10,700 nucleotides of DNA from an uncultured Erysipelotrichaceae bacterium (GCA_902795875.1 CADBND010000031.1:1-10700); one strand, 5' to 3'; shown: positions 1-6,150, counted from the first letter of the stretch. Numbers and translations: made by a program. Notes: generated from the letters alone by a model not told the origin.

Positions 1-1003
1 GCTTTTCCTGTATGGAAGAAAGGACTTTCTCCCGGACCGTTTTCTGAACCTCGAGATTCCAGACAATCACACTCACAAGAACGACAAATACAAAGACCGC
101 AAAAAGAGTGACACAGCGCAGTACTTCATTTACGATGTTTTTCTCAGGCAGGAAGAAATAAAGCCGGAACTTGTCGCCGATATCTCCCTCACTTACCGAA
201 TATCTGTGTTCCCCAAGATCACAGATGTGTGTTTTCGGATCGGCCTTGTCCATATTGAAGGAGGCAAGAACGTCCTCATCGACCGCTTCAAGTTCCTTTG
301 AACGGTAAGCGACAGCAGGAAAATCTTCATCCTGATAAACGATGAGTATGCTTCCATCGAAGGCATCTTCCATCTGTCTGATCCCTTCATTGGTGTCGCA
401 ATATGCCATCAGATACGCATCAAGCTCTTCGACATCATCCCAGTCCACATAGTAGTAGCCACTGCCCAGCTCGTATGCATACACATCCGCAATATAGTCT
501 TCTCCAAAACTGCTTATAGGAACTGTCGTCCGCGTTCCGTTTTCCAGATCGACACGATACATGTCGATCGTGATCCCCGCCGGGATCTCGAACTCATCAC
601 CGGTACGGTGTACGACAAAACCGCGGTCGGTATAAAAGGGGCCGCTGTATTCCTCTCCATCCACAAAACAACGCAAGATTTCCACATGCATCTGCGCATT
701 GTTTTCCAAGCTTGTATAATAATTGTTTCTTACGGTATCCTCGTTTTCAATGAGCTTCTTATATGTCTCGACGATCGATCCGGTAAGGTTCTTCTGATCG
801 TCATAATTGCTTTCCGTATACAAACTGATGCCATACCTCAGAAGCAAAGAGATTCCTATCACCAGCAGCAGAGACAGAATGGCCGCACAAGCACAGCCCT
901 TGACGATCTGTCTGTCTTTCTCGATACCGTCCTTGTTCAATTTATCCATGATCTTTTTTTTCATATTAATTTCATTATACTTCAATTCCGAGTACCTCTT
1001 CAT
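1..1003 (-). CDS. Two-TM membrane protein, probable sensor (3' end outside window)
   Basis: The minus strand reads without a stop from 1003 to the window edge, so the C-terminus is missing. Counting from the ATG at 949, residues about 18-40 are a hydrophobic segment after a Lys/Asp-rich start. Then come about 245 polar, acidic residues (inferred extracytoplasmic domain) rich in Tyr, Asp and Glu. A second membrane segment lies around residues 285-307, followed by a charged stretch beginning VQKTVREKV. This TM-sensor-TM layout is typical of histidine kinases, diguanylate cyclases and PP2C/SpoIIE phosphatases, but the part that would decide lies off the window. The start is uncertain: in-frame ATGs lie at 1003, 964 and 949 and none has a convincing ribosome binding site. 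A TATAAT at 979-974 would favour 964 or 949 if it is the -10 box. I do not recognise the extracytoplasmic domain. Confidence 0.75.
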   Translation of the reverse strand, partial: MKRYSELKYNEINMKKKIMDKLNKDGIEKDRQIVKGCACAAILSLLLVIGISLLLRYGISLYTESNYDDQKNLTGSIVETYKKLIENEDTVRNNYYTSLENNAQMHVEILRCFVDGEEYSGPFYTDRGFVVHRTGDEFEIPAGITIDMYRVDLENGTRTTVPISSFGEDYIADVYAYELGSGYYYVDWDDVEELDAYLMAYCDTNEGIRQMEDAFDGSILIVYQDEDFPAVAYRSKELEAVDEDVLASFNMDKADPKTHICDLGEHRYSVSEGDIGDKFRLYFFLPEKNIVNEVLRCVTLFAVFVFVVLVSVIVWNLEVQKTVREKVLSSIQEK

Positions 1004-1024
1004 GAAGATCACTGCTGTCTATTG

Positions 1025-1044
1025 AAAAATCAGCCAAAGCTGAT
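1025..1044 (-). terminator. Small perfect hairpin with T tail, upstream of the sensor gene
   Basis: Read on the minus strand, ATCAGC, loop TTTG and GCTGAT form a perfect 6-bp stem followed by TTTTC. It has the form of a short intrinsic terminator. It lies about 20 bases before the earliest possible start of the membrane-protein gene, so it could stop leftover readthrough from the aldo/keto reductase operon or act as a leader attenuator. The stem is short, so efficiency is doubtful. Confidence 0.4.
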
Positions 1045-1062
1045 CTGATCTTTTAGGCTTCC

Positions 1063-1079
1063 GGGATCTGAAAGATCCC
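1063..1079. repeat. Perfect 6-bp inverted repeat GGGATC/GATCCC
   Basis: GGGATC (1063-1068), a 5-base loop and GATCCC (1074-1079) form a perfect hairpin in the 174-base gap between the aldo/keto reductase and the membrane-protein gene. It has no T tract on either strand, so it is not a terminator by itself. It could be a protein-binding palindrome or part of leader RNA. The gap otherwise holds the two terminator-like hairpins at 1025-1044 and 1118-1150. Confidence 0.35.
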
Positions 1080-1117
1080 ACCTGATCTTCTTAACGCTCA
1101 TCGCCTTGCGTTCCGAA

Positions 1118-1150
1118 TAAAAAACCGTCTGCCCTTTGCAAGCATACGGT
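1118..1150 (-). terminator. Intrinsic terminator of the reductase operon
   Basis: On the minus strand ACCGT (from 1150) and ACGGT (to 1124) form the stem. It continues inward after one mismatch with three more pairs, and is followed by TTTTTT (1124-1119). It begins 28 bases after the aldo/keto reductase stop, so it ends that minus-strand operon. Confidence 0.7.
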
Positions 1151-1177
1151 CTTTGTATTCTTCTGTCTATAACAGAC

Positions 1178-2032
1178 CTACCAGTTCTCGTAGCGTTCCT
1201 GCCTGTCAAGATCATAGATCGCCTTCATCTCTTCTGCACTCAATTTAAAATCGAATATATCGGAATTCTCTCTGATGTGGTCAGGATCCTTTGACCCGGG
1301 TATGGCGACATAGCCTCCCTGCAGATGCCAGCGAAGAATGACCTGTGCCGGCGTCTTACCGTGTTCTTCTGCAATCTTCATAATGACCTCGTTTCCGAAA
1401 TGCTCTGCTGTATGTCCTCTCCCGCCAAAAGGATACCAGGATTCAATCACGATCCCATACTTCTGCGCATAGTCTTTCAATTCCTGATTCTGATAATACA
1501 AATGATTCTCATTCTGTATCACCGAAGGTGTGATCCGGGCATAAGACAGAACCTCTTCCAATGCCTCCGGCGTGTAATAGTTGGAGATCCCTATCGATCT
1601 GACCTTTCCTTCCTCTACCGCATCTTCCATCGCCTTATAGACAGCTTCATCGTTAAAACCGGGCTGATGGATCAGCATAAGATCGATATAGTCAAGGCCC
1701 AGATCCTTCAAAGAATCCTCAATCCCTCCTGCCGCATTATCGTAATCGGAAGGCATGATCTTGGAAGTCACAAAAACGCCCTCTCTTTTGACGATCCCTT
1801 CTTCGATCGCTTTTCTTATCCCGGCACCGACTCCTTTCTCACATCGGTAATAACGGGCTGTATCGATCAGCCGCATGCCTGCCTGAAGCGCCGCATAGAC
1901 CGACACTTCCGCTTCTTCGTTGGATAAAGTCCATGTTCCCAAACCGATAATAGGCATCTCATAGCCGCTATTGAGCATTACCGTTTTCCTCTGAAGATCA
2001 AAGGTGCCGACCTCTTCTGTATCCTGTCTCAT
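1178..2032 (-). CDS. Aldo/keto reductase, possibly separated from its lipoprotein signal by a frameshift
   Basis: This is an NAD(P)H-dependent aldo/keto reductase with the family TIM-barrel motifs. From the ATG at 2032 (284 residues) these include the opening strand with GYEMPIIGLGTW, then RLIDTARYY with catalytic Asp57 and Tyr62, TSKIMPSDY with Lys91 and LIHQPG with His122. SNYY and a C-terminal IPGSKDPDHIREN segment, which normally binds the nucleotide phosphate, follow. The full tetrad argues for an active enzyme; the substrate is unknown. The frame stays open upstream to a TTG at 2134, but residues encoded there resemble no family sequence. The bases 2127-2029 instead encode a lipoprotein signal peptide in the next frame, with TGA overlapping this ATG as ATGA. 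So either the start is 2032 by translational coupling, or the gene was one lipoprotein reading frame broken by one missing base. It is the last gene of the LysR-divergent operon. Confidence 0.88.
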   Translation of the reverse strand: MRQDTEEVGTFDLQRKTVMLNSGYEMPIIGLGTWTLSNEEAEVSVYAALQAGMRLIDTARYYRCEKGVGAGIRKAIEEGIVKREGVFVTSKIMPSDYDNAAGGIEDSLKDLGLDYIDLMLIHQPGFNDEAVYKAMEDAVEEGKVRSIGISNYYTPEALEEVLSYARITPSVIQNENHLYYQNQELKDYAQKYGIVIESWYPFGGRGHTAEHFGNEVIMKIAEEHGKTPAQVILRWHLQGGYVAIPGSKDPDHIRENSDIFDFKLSAEEMKAIYDLDRQERYENW

Positions 2033-2127
2033 ATCTTCGTTTCTTTCCCGCCACCTGTTTCCTTCACACATGCTGATAAACTCAGCAGCAGAAGAAACAA
2101 AAAGAACCCAACAGTGAACTTCTTCAT
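2029..2127 (-). CDS. Lipoprotein signal-peptide ORF (32 aa), out of frame with the aldo/keto reductase
   Basis: The ATG at 2127 lies three bases after the flavoprotein stop codon, with AAGGA about 10 bases upstream. The 32-residue product has a Lys-Lys start (MKKFTVGFF), a Leu/Phe-rich core and a textbook lipobox LSAC with Cys20. A short Gly/Lys linker follows and then TGA. This is a complete Sec/Lsp lipoprotein signal with almost no mature part. The TGA overlaps an ATG in the reductase frame. Inserting one base in the GGGAAAGAAA stretch would fuse this signal to the reductase through a hydrophilic linker, which is how a surface lipoprotein enzyme would look. I see no good in-frame -1 slippery heptamer after Cys20. 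Best reading: the 5' piece of a frameshifted lipoprotein reductase gene. Alternatives are a sequencing error or a genuine tiny lipopeptide. Confidence 0.6.
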   Translation of the reverse strand: MKKFTVGFFLFLLLLSLSACVKETGGGKETKI

Positions 2128-2130
2128 CTC

Positions 2131-2643
2131 TCAAAGTTCCTTAGCCATCGCTTCGATCTTTTTGTATACATCTTCATCATGATTGGTAAAGATGCCGCAG
2201 TCCTGTAAAGAAAGATAACCCAGGAAGTCTCCTTCATAAGAGAATCTTGCGCCATCATACATCTGCGGATCACCGGAACTTAAAAACATGGCTGTCTTCT
2301 TCAGGCACTCCGGTGCCTCCGGATACAGGATAGAGTAGAACCGGTCGATAACACATTTGAGCTGACCGGACAGGTTGTGATAGTAGATCGGTGAAGCCAG
2401 TATCAGCATCTCCGTCTTCTTCAAAGCCTCATAGATCTTTTCCATGTCATCCTTCTGAATACAGACACCTTTGTTTCTCTCGTGACAATACTCGCAAGCA
2501 AGGCAGCCTTTTATATTCATATGACAGACATCGAAGATACCGACCTCATGGCCGCATCCTTCTGCCGTTTCTTTAAACTGTTTTATCATCTTCGCCGTAT
2601 CCCCGTTGAGCCAGGGGGAACCATTCAGGACCGTGATCTTCAT
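2131..2643 (-). CDS. Flavodoxin-fold NAD(P)H-dependent oxidoreductase with four-cysteine motif
   Basis: A 170-residue flavodoxin-like reductase of the NADPH-dependent FMN reductase / multimeric flavodoxin class. The first strand and FMN-phosphate loop are visible as ITVLNGSPWLNGDT (residues 3-16). The second flavin-binding loop is SPIYYHNLSGQLKCVIDRF (84-102). Residues 47-61 hold C-X2-C-X2-C-X7-C, followed by QKDDM. This fits the compact cluster motif of archaeal-type iron-sulfur flavoproteins, although many bacterial flavodoxin-family proteins carry similar cysteines without a proven cluster. It should transfer electrons from NAD(P)H through FMN to an unknown acceptor in the cytoplasm. AAAGGAG five bases before the ATG fixes the start. 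It lies between the hydrolase and the reductase, and its stop is three bases from the lipoprotein-signal ATG. Confidence 0.88.
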   Translation of the reverse strand: MKITVLNGSPWLNGDTAKMIKQFKETAEGCGHEVGIFDVCHMNIKGCLACEYCHERNKGVCIQKDDMEKIYEALKKTEMLILASPIYYHNLSGQLKCVIDRFYSILYPEAPECLKKTAMFLSSGDPQMYDGARFSYEGDFLGYLSLQDCGIFTNHDEDVYKKIEAMAKEL

Positions 2644-2660
2644 ATATTCTCCTTTGAAAC

Positions 2661-2688
2661 AGGTACAGGAGTGACCTGTACCTTTTTT
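2661..2688 (+). terminator. Intercistronic 9-bp hairpin, terminator-like on the plus strand
   Basis: AGGTACAGG (2661-2669), loop AGTGA and CCTGTACCT (2675-2683) form a perfect stem with a run of T from 2683 to 2688. Thus it looks like an intrinsic terminator on the plus strand, where no gene precedes it. On the minus (operon) strand the hairpin follows the hydrolase stop directly and has only TGTTTC behind it, so it should be weak there. It may insulate against antisense transcription or adjust mRNA amounts between the two parts of the operon. Confidence 0.5.
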
Positions 2689-3690
2689 CTATTTCAGATA
2701 TTCCTTAAGGAAATCATCCAGCTTATCGAACGGGATATAGTTGTGATCTCCGCCGTCATACAGATCGGTATGCACGGCATCCGGAATAATCAGCAGTTCC
2801 TTGTTGTCGACATATTTATTTCCTTTGATCATATCTGCATACGCATCCTTTGAGAAATAACAGGAATGAGCCTTTTCGCCATGCATGATCAGGACGGCAC
2901 TTCGGATCTCGTTGGAATATTTCAGGATCGGCTGATTCATGAAAGACTCACAGCCGATGACGTTCCAACCACCGTTGGAATTCAATGAACGTTCATGATA
3001 GCCTCTTTTGGTCTTATAGTAATCATAATAGTCTTTCACAAAGAACGGCGCATCCTCAGGAAGCGGATCGACGACTCCGCCGCCAAGCTTGTATTCCCCA
3101 TTCCGCAGATCTTCCAGACGCTGTGCACAAAGTGCCTTTCTTTGTTCGTAACGCTTTTCTTCACTGTCATCCGCATCAAAATAACCCTTCGCATTGACTC
3201 TGGTCATATCATACATCGTAGAAGCAACTGTCGCCTTGATACGAGTATCCAAAGCTGCTGCATTGAGTGCCATGCCACCCCAGCCGCAGATGCCGATGAT
3301 ACCGATCCTTTCCGGATCGACCCTCTCATTCAAAGACAGGAAATCCACGGCAGCCATGAAATCCTCGGTATTGATATCCGGAGAAGCCATGAAGCGGACA
3401 TTGCCTCCGCTTTCACCGGTAAACGACGGATCAAAAGCGATCGTCAGGTAACCTTTTTCCGCCATCGTCTGCGCATACAGACCGGAGCACTGTTCCTTCA
3501 CAGCACCAAACGGACCGTTGACAGCGATCGCCGGAAGCTTTCCCTGAATACCTTTGGGTACATACATGTCAGCCGCCAGTGTGATGCCATAACGGTTGGG
3601 GAACGTCACCTTACAGTGCTCGACCTTCTCACTTTTTTCAAACGTCTTATCCCATACTTCGACAAGTTTCAATTCTTCTTTTTTGATCAT
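2689..3690 (-). CDS. Alpha/beta hydrolase with cysteine nucleophile (dienelactone-hydrolase/YcjY-like)
   Basis: A 333-residue soluble alpha/beta hydrolase. The core begins around residue 36 with ITLAADMYVPKG, as in X-Pro dipeptidyl-peptidase and dienelactone-hydrolase-like enzymes. The nucleophile elbow is GICGWGG (133-139), with Cys135 where most members have Ser. HGEKAHS (270-276) lies where the acid is expected, and His307 in AVHTDLYD is the likely catalytic base. Cys nucleophiles are established in dienelactone hydrolase, and a GICxxGG elbow is, as far as I recall, usual in YcjY-type proteins, so this is probably a subfamily trait and not a defect. The substrate is unknown, perhaps an ester or lactone handled together with the two reductases. 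The ATG overlaps the preceding stop as ATGA, implying translational coupling. Confidence 0.88.
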   Translation of the reverse strand: MIKKEELKLVEVWDKTFEKSEKVEHCKVTFPNRYGITLAADMYVPKGIQGKLPAIAVNGPFGAVKEQCSGLYAQTMAEKGYLTIAFDPSFTGESGGNVRFMASPDINTEDFMAAVDFLSLNERVDPERIGIIGICGWGGMALNAAALDTRIKATVASTMYDMTRVNAKGYFDADDSEEKRYEQRKALCAQRLEDLRNGEYKLGGGVVDPLPEDAPFFVKDYYDYYKTKRGYHERSLNSNGGWNVIGCESFMNQPILKYSNEIRSAVLIMHGEKAHSCYFSKDAYADMIKGNKYVDNKELLIIPDAVHTDLYDGGDHNYIPFDKLDDFLKEYLK

Positions 3691-3884
3691 TTTCTTCCCT
3701 CTTCCTTTCTGATCAGATCATCCAGCCGATCGATCTTACGCTGTTCCTCATGCAGCTTTTCCAGCTGCAGACAGCGCTTTTTCTTCAGTTCTTTCACCAG
3801 TTCTTTTCCCTGCAGGTTCTGCAGTGCCTGAATCGCAGTTTCATCACAGCCTGCATCCAGAAGGATCTCTTTCAAATCATTCAT
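3687..3884 (-). CDS. Small charged coiled-coil protein, first gene of the operon
   Basis: A 65-residue protein without membrane segment or signal. The N-terminus (NDLKEILLDAGCDETAIQ) looks like a short helical domain. From residue 30 on, alternating Leu and Lys/Glu (ELVKELKKKRC...LEKLHEEQRKIDRLDDLIR) predict a long amphipathic helix, probably a coiled coil. Cys13 and Cys38 are the only cysteines. I recall similar short proteins beside LysR genes and hydrolases in other Bacillota but know no function. An adaptor or accessory subunit for the enzymes is a guess. AAGG four bases before the ATG supports the start. The stop overlaps the hydrolase ATG, and the gene diverges from the LysR regulator. 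Confidence 0.72.
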   Translation of the reverse strand: MNDLKEILLDAGCDETAIQALQNLQGKELVKELKKKRCLQLEKLHEEQRKIDRLDDLIRKEEGRK

Positions 3885-3992
3885 ATGCCTTGTTTTCTTC
3901 CTGCATCTTCATGATAACAACAGAAAAAAGAGATATCGAATAGTTATTTTTGATATCATGATATAATTTTTTATTATATCAGGAGGTCATCC
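3885..3992. promoter_or_regulatory. Divergent control region between the operon and LysR gene, GATAT repeats
   Basis: The 108 bases hold both divergent promoters. GATATC occurs at 3932-3937 and 3952-3957, 20 bases apart (about two helical turns). Next is a perfect 12-bp palindrome ATATCATGATAT (3953-3964). Then TGATATAAT (3959-3967) and ATTATATCA (3973-3981) form a 9-bp inverted repeat around T5. The second arm contains a TATAAT (3962-3967) that could be the LysR -10 box, and its partner abuts the AGGAGG ribosome binding site (3981-3986). The pattern suits a LysR-type activator/autorepressor site, and RNA pairing could also mask the site. Neither direction has a good -35 box. Confidence 0.55.
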
Positions 3993-4868
3993 ATGGAGAT
4001 CCGTACCCTGCGCTATTTCCTGGCTGTCGCCAGAGAAGAAAATATGTCCAAAGCTGCTGAAGTCTTGCATATCAGCCAGCCTGCCCTGTCACGAAGCATC
4101 CGTCTGCTGGAAGAAGAACTGGGAAAGAAACTGTTCCTGCGACACAGTTTTTCGATCGAACTGACGGAAGAAGGTATCTTATTGCGAAACCGGGCGGAAG
4201 ACCTCGTCCACATGGCCGATAAGATTGAACAGGAATTCCTCTTCCTTGACGACATCCAAAGCGGCGATATCTACTTCGGACTGGCAGAATCTTATCAGGT
4301 CATTCATCTGGCAAGACAGATCGCTCTGTTCAAAGAGAAATATCCGGGCATTCGTTACCATGTCAGCAGCGGCGATACCGAACAGGTCACCGAAAAACTC
4401 GACAAAGGTCTTCTGGATTTCGCACTCATCTGTGAGACACCGGATAGCCGCAAATATAACTATCTCACTCTTCCGCAAGCCGACACCTTCGGCGTGGTGA
4501 TGAGAAACGATGTACCGCTTGCGCAAAAAGAAAAGATCAGACCTGCCGATCTGACAGGCCTTCCCTTATTCTGTTCCGAACAATCCTGGAAAAACGACAT
4601 CGGACCCTGGGCAAAGGAATCCTTTGCGAATTATATCTTTGAAGGTTCCTTCCGCCTCTCCTATAACGGTTCCCTGTTTGCCAAGGAAGGGCTTGGCTAT
4701 CTTCTTACCGTCGACCACCTGATCGACACTTCCCCGGACTCCGGACTGTGTTTCCGCCCGTTCGAACCTGTCCTTCAGATCCGACAGTATCTCATCTACA
4801 ACAAATACCAGACCTTCACACCGATCGTCGAACGTTTCTTAAACCAGGTCAAAGAAGCATTTCAATGA
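3993..4868 (+). CDS. LysR-type transcriptional regulator
   Basis: A 291-residue LysR regulator of standard length. Residues 1-60 are the winged helix-turn-helix with the typical MEIRTLRYFLAVAREENMSKAA start and HISQPALSRSIRLLEEELGKKLF recognition part. A linker helix follows (about 60-90), then a periplasmic-binding-protein-like effector domain to the end. The effector is unknown. AGGAGG six bases before the ATG fixes the start. The gene is divergent from the hydrolase/reductase operon, which is the classical arrangement for a LysR regulator controlling its neighbour in response to a substrate of that pathway. GATAT repeats between the two are candidate binding sites. It converges with the protease gene across a shared terminator. 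Confidence 0.95.
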   Translation: MEIRTLRYFLAVAREENMSKAAEVLHISQPALSRSIRLLEEELGKKLFLRHSFSIELTEEGILLRNRAEDLVHMADKIEQEFLFLDDIQSGDIYFGLAESYQVIHLARQIALFKEKYPGIRYHVSSGDTEQVTEKLDKGLLDFALICETPDSRKYNYLTLPQADTFGVVMRNDVPLAQKEKIRPADLTGLPLFCSEQSWKNDIGPWAKESFANYIFEGSFRLSYNGSLFAKEGLGYLLTVDHLIDTSPDSGLCFRPFEPVLQIRQYLIYNKYQTFTPIVERFLNQVKEAFQ

Positions 4869-4973
4869 TCATCGATGCTTCTCATTGCCCCGTAAACGTT
4901 TGCGGGATCGCTCTCTCTTGAGACTGTTTCGGTCTTCGAAGGATCCGTCTGTATCTTCATAAGCAAACTATAT

Positions 4974-5009
4974 AAAGGACGTGATCTCTCCCACGTCCCT
5001 TTTCTTTCT
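4974..5009. terminator. Terminator between convergent LysR and PrsW genes
   Basis: GGACGTG (4977-4983), an 8-base loop and CACGTCC (4992-4998) form a perfect 7-bp stem. On the plus strand CTTTTCTTTCT follows, and on the minus strand TTTATATAG follows, so it may serve both genes. The 105 bases before it hold no gene, but include a near-palindrome CCCG...CGGG centred on AAACGTTT (4890-4907). Confidence 0.7.
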
Positions 5010-5718
5010 ATTCGCCCTGCAGGATCGGCCTGTTGTATTCGGGATCGTCCTTTTTCTTACGTAAGAGGATGATCGTACGGACCATATAGATGATCTCGAT
5101 GATCAGTTCCACGAACACCACAGCAGCTGCCCAATCCGGAAGTCCTTCCGTCAGCAGGAAGTTATAGGTTCCATGAAACAGTATCGGAATTACGAACGCA
5201 AGAACCTTCAGATACGGCTTCTTCTCAACGATGCTCCGGCTATAGAACTCACCCATAAACATCTGATAAGGGACATGTCCCATCAGGATACCGCGGACGA
5301 TGATCTGACCGATGTTCGTAGAAAAGACATAGACGATATCTTCAAACAGCCCAAATGCGATCGCCGCGATGATCATATAAGTCATGATCTCAAGCTTTGA
5401 GGTTTTCGCAGGATTCTTATAGATCACCTTTCTTGCCGTCAGAAACTTACTGATTTCTTCCACCGTTGCATTGATCACGAAGCAGGTGAAAAGCCGATCG
5501 ATCCACGGGTTCTTCTTACCGATCCCGATCATATTCCAGGGGATCTTCAGAAGCAGATCCAGCCCGAAGGTGATCATACAGATCAGAAAGCCCTTCCCAA
5601 GCAATGAAATACAGTTCTTGCGGTATTCTTCGTCGTCTTTTCTGTTATTCAGAAGGAACAGGAAAAGTAAAAGCGAAGGCACAAAAGAAACGATCAGTGC
5701 AATGATCACAAGCAGCAT
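5008..5718 (-). CDS. PrsW-family intramembrane metalloprotease
   Basis: A 236-residue polytopic membrane protein from the ATG at 5718. The longer frame to 5832 adds only a basic, non-family stretch, and AAGGGGGGG lies just before 5718. The signatures of the PrsW/CPBP glutamic-type intramembrane protease superfamily are in order: VEEISKF with Glu87-Glu88, FGLFEDIVY with Glu126, MGHVPYQMFMGEF with His148, and LFHGTYNFL with His182, each in or beside a membrane helix. About seven hydrophobic segments are visible. In Bacillus, PrsW performs site-1 cleavage of the anti-sigma factor RsiW, while relatives act in stress response or in bacteriocin processing and immunity. No sigma/anti-sigma pair is present here. 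The divergent neighbour is a small leader-bearing peptide, a plausible partner. The G7 run in its ribosome binding region is unusual. Confidence 0.85.
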   Translation of the reverse strand: MLLVIIALIVSFVPSLLLFLFLLNNRKDDEEYRKNCISLLGKGFLICMITFGLDLLLKIPWNMIGIGKKNPWIDRLFTCFVINATVEEISKFLTARKVIYKNPAKTSKLEIMTYMIIAAIAFGLFEDIVYVFSTNIGQIIVRGILMGHVPYQMFMGEFYSRSIVEKKPYLKVLAFVIPILFHGTYNFLLTEGLPDWAAAVVFVELIIEIIYMVRTIILLRKKKDDPEYNRPILQGE

Positions 5719-5755
5719 TTTCGACCCCCCCTTATCTATTGATACATTTTTTATT

Positions 5756-5761
5756 ATTATA
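5756..5761 (-). promoter_or_regulatory. Candidate -10 box for the PrsW gene
   Basis: A consensus TATAAT lies on the minus strand (5761-5756), 38 bases before the ATG at 5718. No convincing -35 box is seen 16-18 bases upstream, so either an activator is needed or the match is by chance in AT-rich DNA. Confidence 0.4.
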
Positions 5762-5841
5762 CCGCGTGTCTTTATCGATTTGTTTTCATATCTCTTAGTT
5801 GGAAGAAGACGATGTATCGTTTCCTCTTTCACAAAGCCTTC

Positions 5842-5877
5842 ATGTTAAAATGATGTTAAATTATATGGATCTATAAT
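5842..5877 (+). promoter_or_regulatory. Candidate promoter with direct repeat ahead of the leader peptide gene
   Basis: TATAAT at 5872-5877 lies 39 bases before the peptide ATG. There is no clear -35 box. Instead the octamer ATGTTAAA occurs twice, at 5842-5849 and 5853-5860, 11 bases apart (one helical turn) and ending 11 bases before the -10 box. That is where an activator dimer would sit. A CGTTTC/GAAACG hairpin (5885-5901) follows in the leader, just before the AAGGAG ribosome binding site. Confidence 0.42.
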
Positions 5878-5916
5878 CAGATACCGTTTCCTATCGAAAC
5901 GAAAAAGGAGAAAATT

Positions 5917-6150
5917 ATGAGCGATTTAAAAACATTACCTGATGATTTATTATCGAAAGTATCCGGTGCCGGAGATGAACTGAACGACCAGGACAAAGAA
6001 ACCTTACGGGCGATCGGCATCCTGATGAAAAGCAGCGGCCTCGACTGGAACGCCGTATTAGAGCTCTTCCAGAAACAGTATCCGGGCTCCTGGAAGACCT
6101 TCACCGACTATCTTGAAGGTGTCTGGGATTCTTTGCCGAATAACGCATAG
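5917..6150 (+). CDS. Small peptide with double-glycine-like leader (candidate bacteriocin or signal precursor)
   Basis: A 77-residue protein with a strong AAGGAG eight bases before the ATG. The first 18 residues, MSDLKTLPDDLLSKVSGA, match the hydrophobic spacing of double-glycine leaders (Leu, Leu, Leu, Val, then SGA or SGG), which C39-peptidase ABC exporters cut after the second small residue. Cleavage after GA or AG would release a core of about 58 residues. The core has no cysteine, is slightly acidic, contains three tryptophans (WNAV, SWKTF, GVWDSL), and looks mainly helical. Lack of Cys argues against lanthipeptides and sactipeptides; an unmodified class II bacteriocin-like or signalling peptide fits better. 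No exporter, peptidase or immunity gene is in the window apart from the divergent PrsW protease. Its own terminator follows, so it is a single-gene transcript. I do not recognise the core, and it could be a small cytoplasmic protein with a chance leader resemblance. Confidence 0.72.
   Translation: MSDLKTLPDDLLSKVSGAGDELNDQDKETLRAIGILMKSSGLDWNAVLELFQKQYPGSWKTFTDYLEGVWDSLPNNA

Noticed and set aside
608..1048. Plus-strand open frame of 146 codons
   Set aside because: It lies antisense to the minus-strand membrane-protein frame, which has a coherent TM-domain-TM layout. The plus-strand product is non-descript and lacks a ribosome binding site.
1030..1215. Minus-strand 61-codon frame between the reductase and the membrane-protein gene
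   Set aside because: It overlaps the reductase end and runs through the terminator stem. The C-terminal part has an ATG at about 1102 but no ribosome binding site at the right distance.
2038..2060. Programmed -1 frameshift joining the lipoprotein signal to the reductase
   Set aside because: In the zero frame the codons around GGG AAA GAA do not form an X XXY YYZ heptamer, and no clear stimulatory hairpin follows. A deletion or coupled reinitiation is simpler.
2033..2134. N-terminal extension of the aldo/keto reductase to the TTG at 2134
   Set aside because: These 34 residues show no family similarity; the same bases encode a perfect lipoprotein signal in the next frame.
2995..3831. Plus-strand open frame of 278 codons opposite the hydrolase
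   Set aside because: It is a shadow of the hydrolase and coiled-coil genes. Its product is rich in Arg/Ser/Ile/His without motifs, and the minus-strand proteins carry family signatures.
5719..5832. N-terminal extension of the PrsW frame to 5832
   Set aside because: The extra 38 residues are basic and not membrane-like, and the stretch contains a promoter-like TATAAT. The ATG at 5718 has a G-rich ribosome binding site and starts directly with the first membrane helix.
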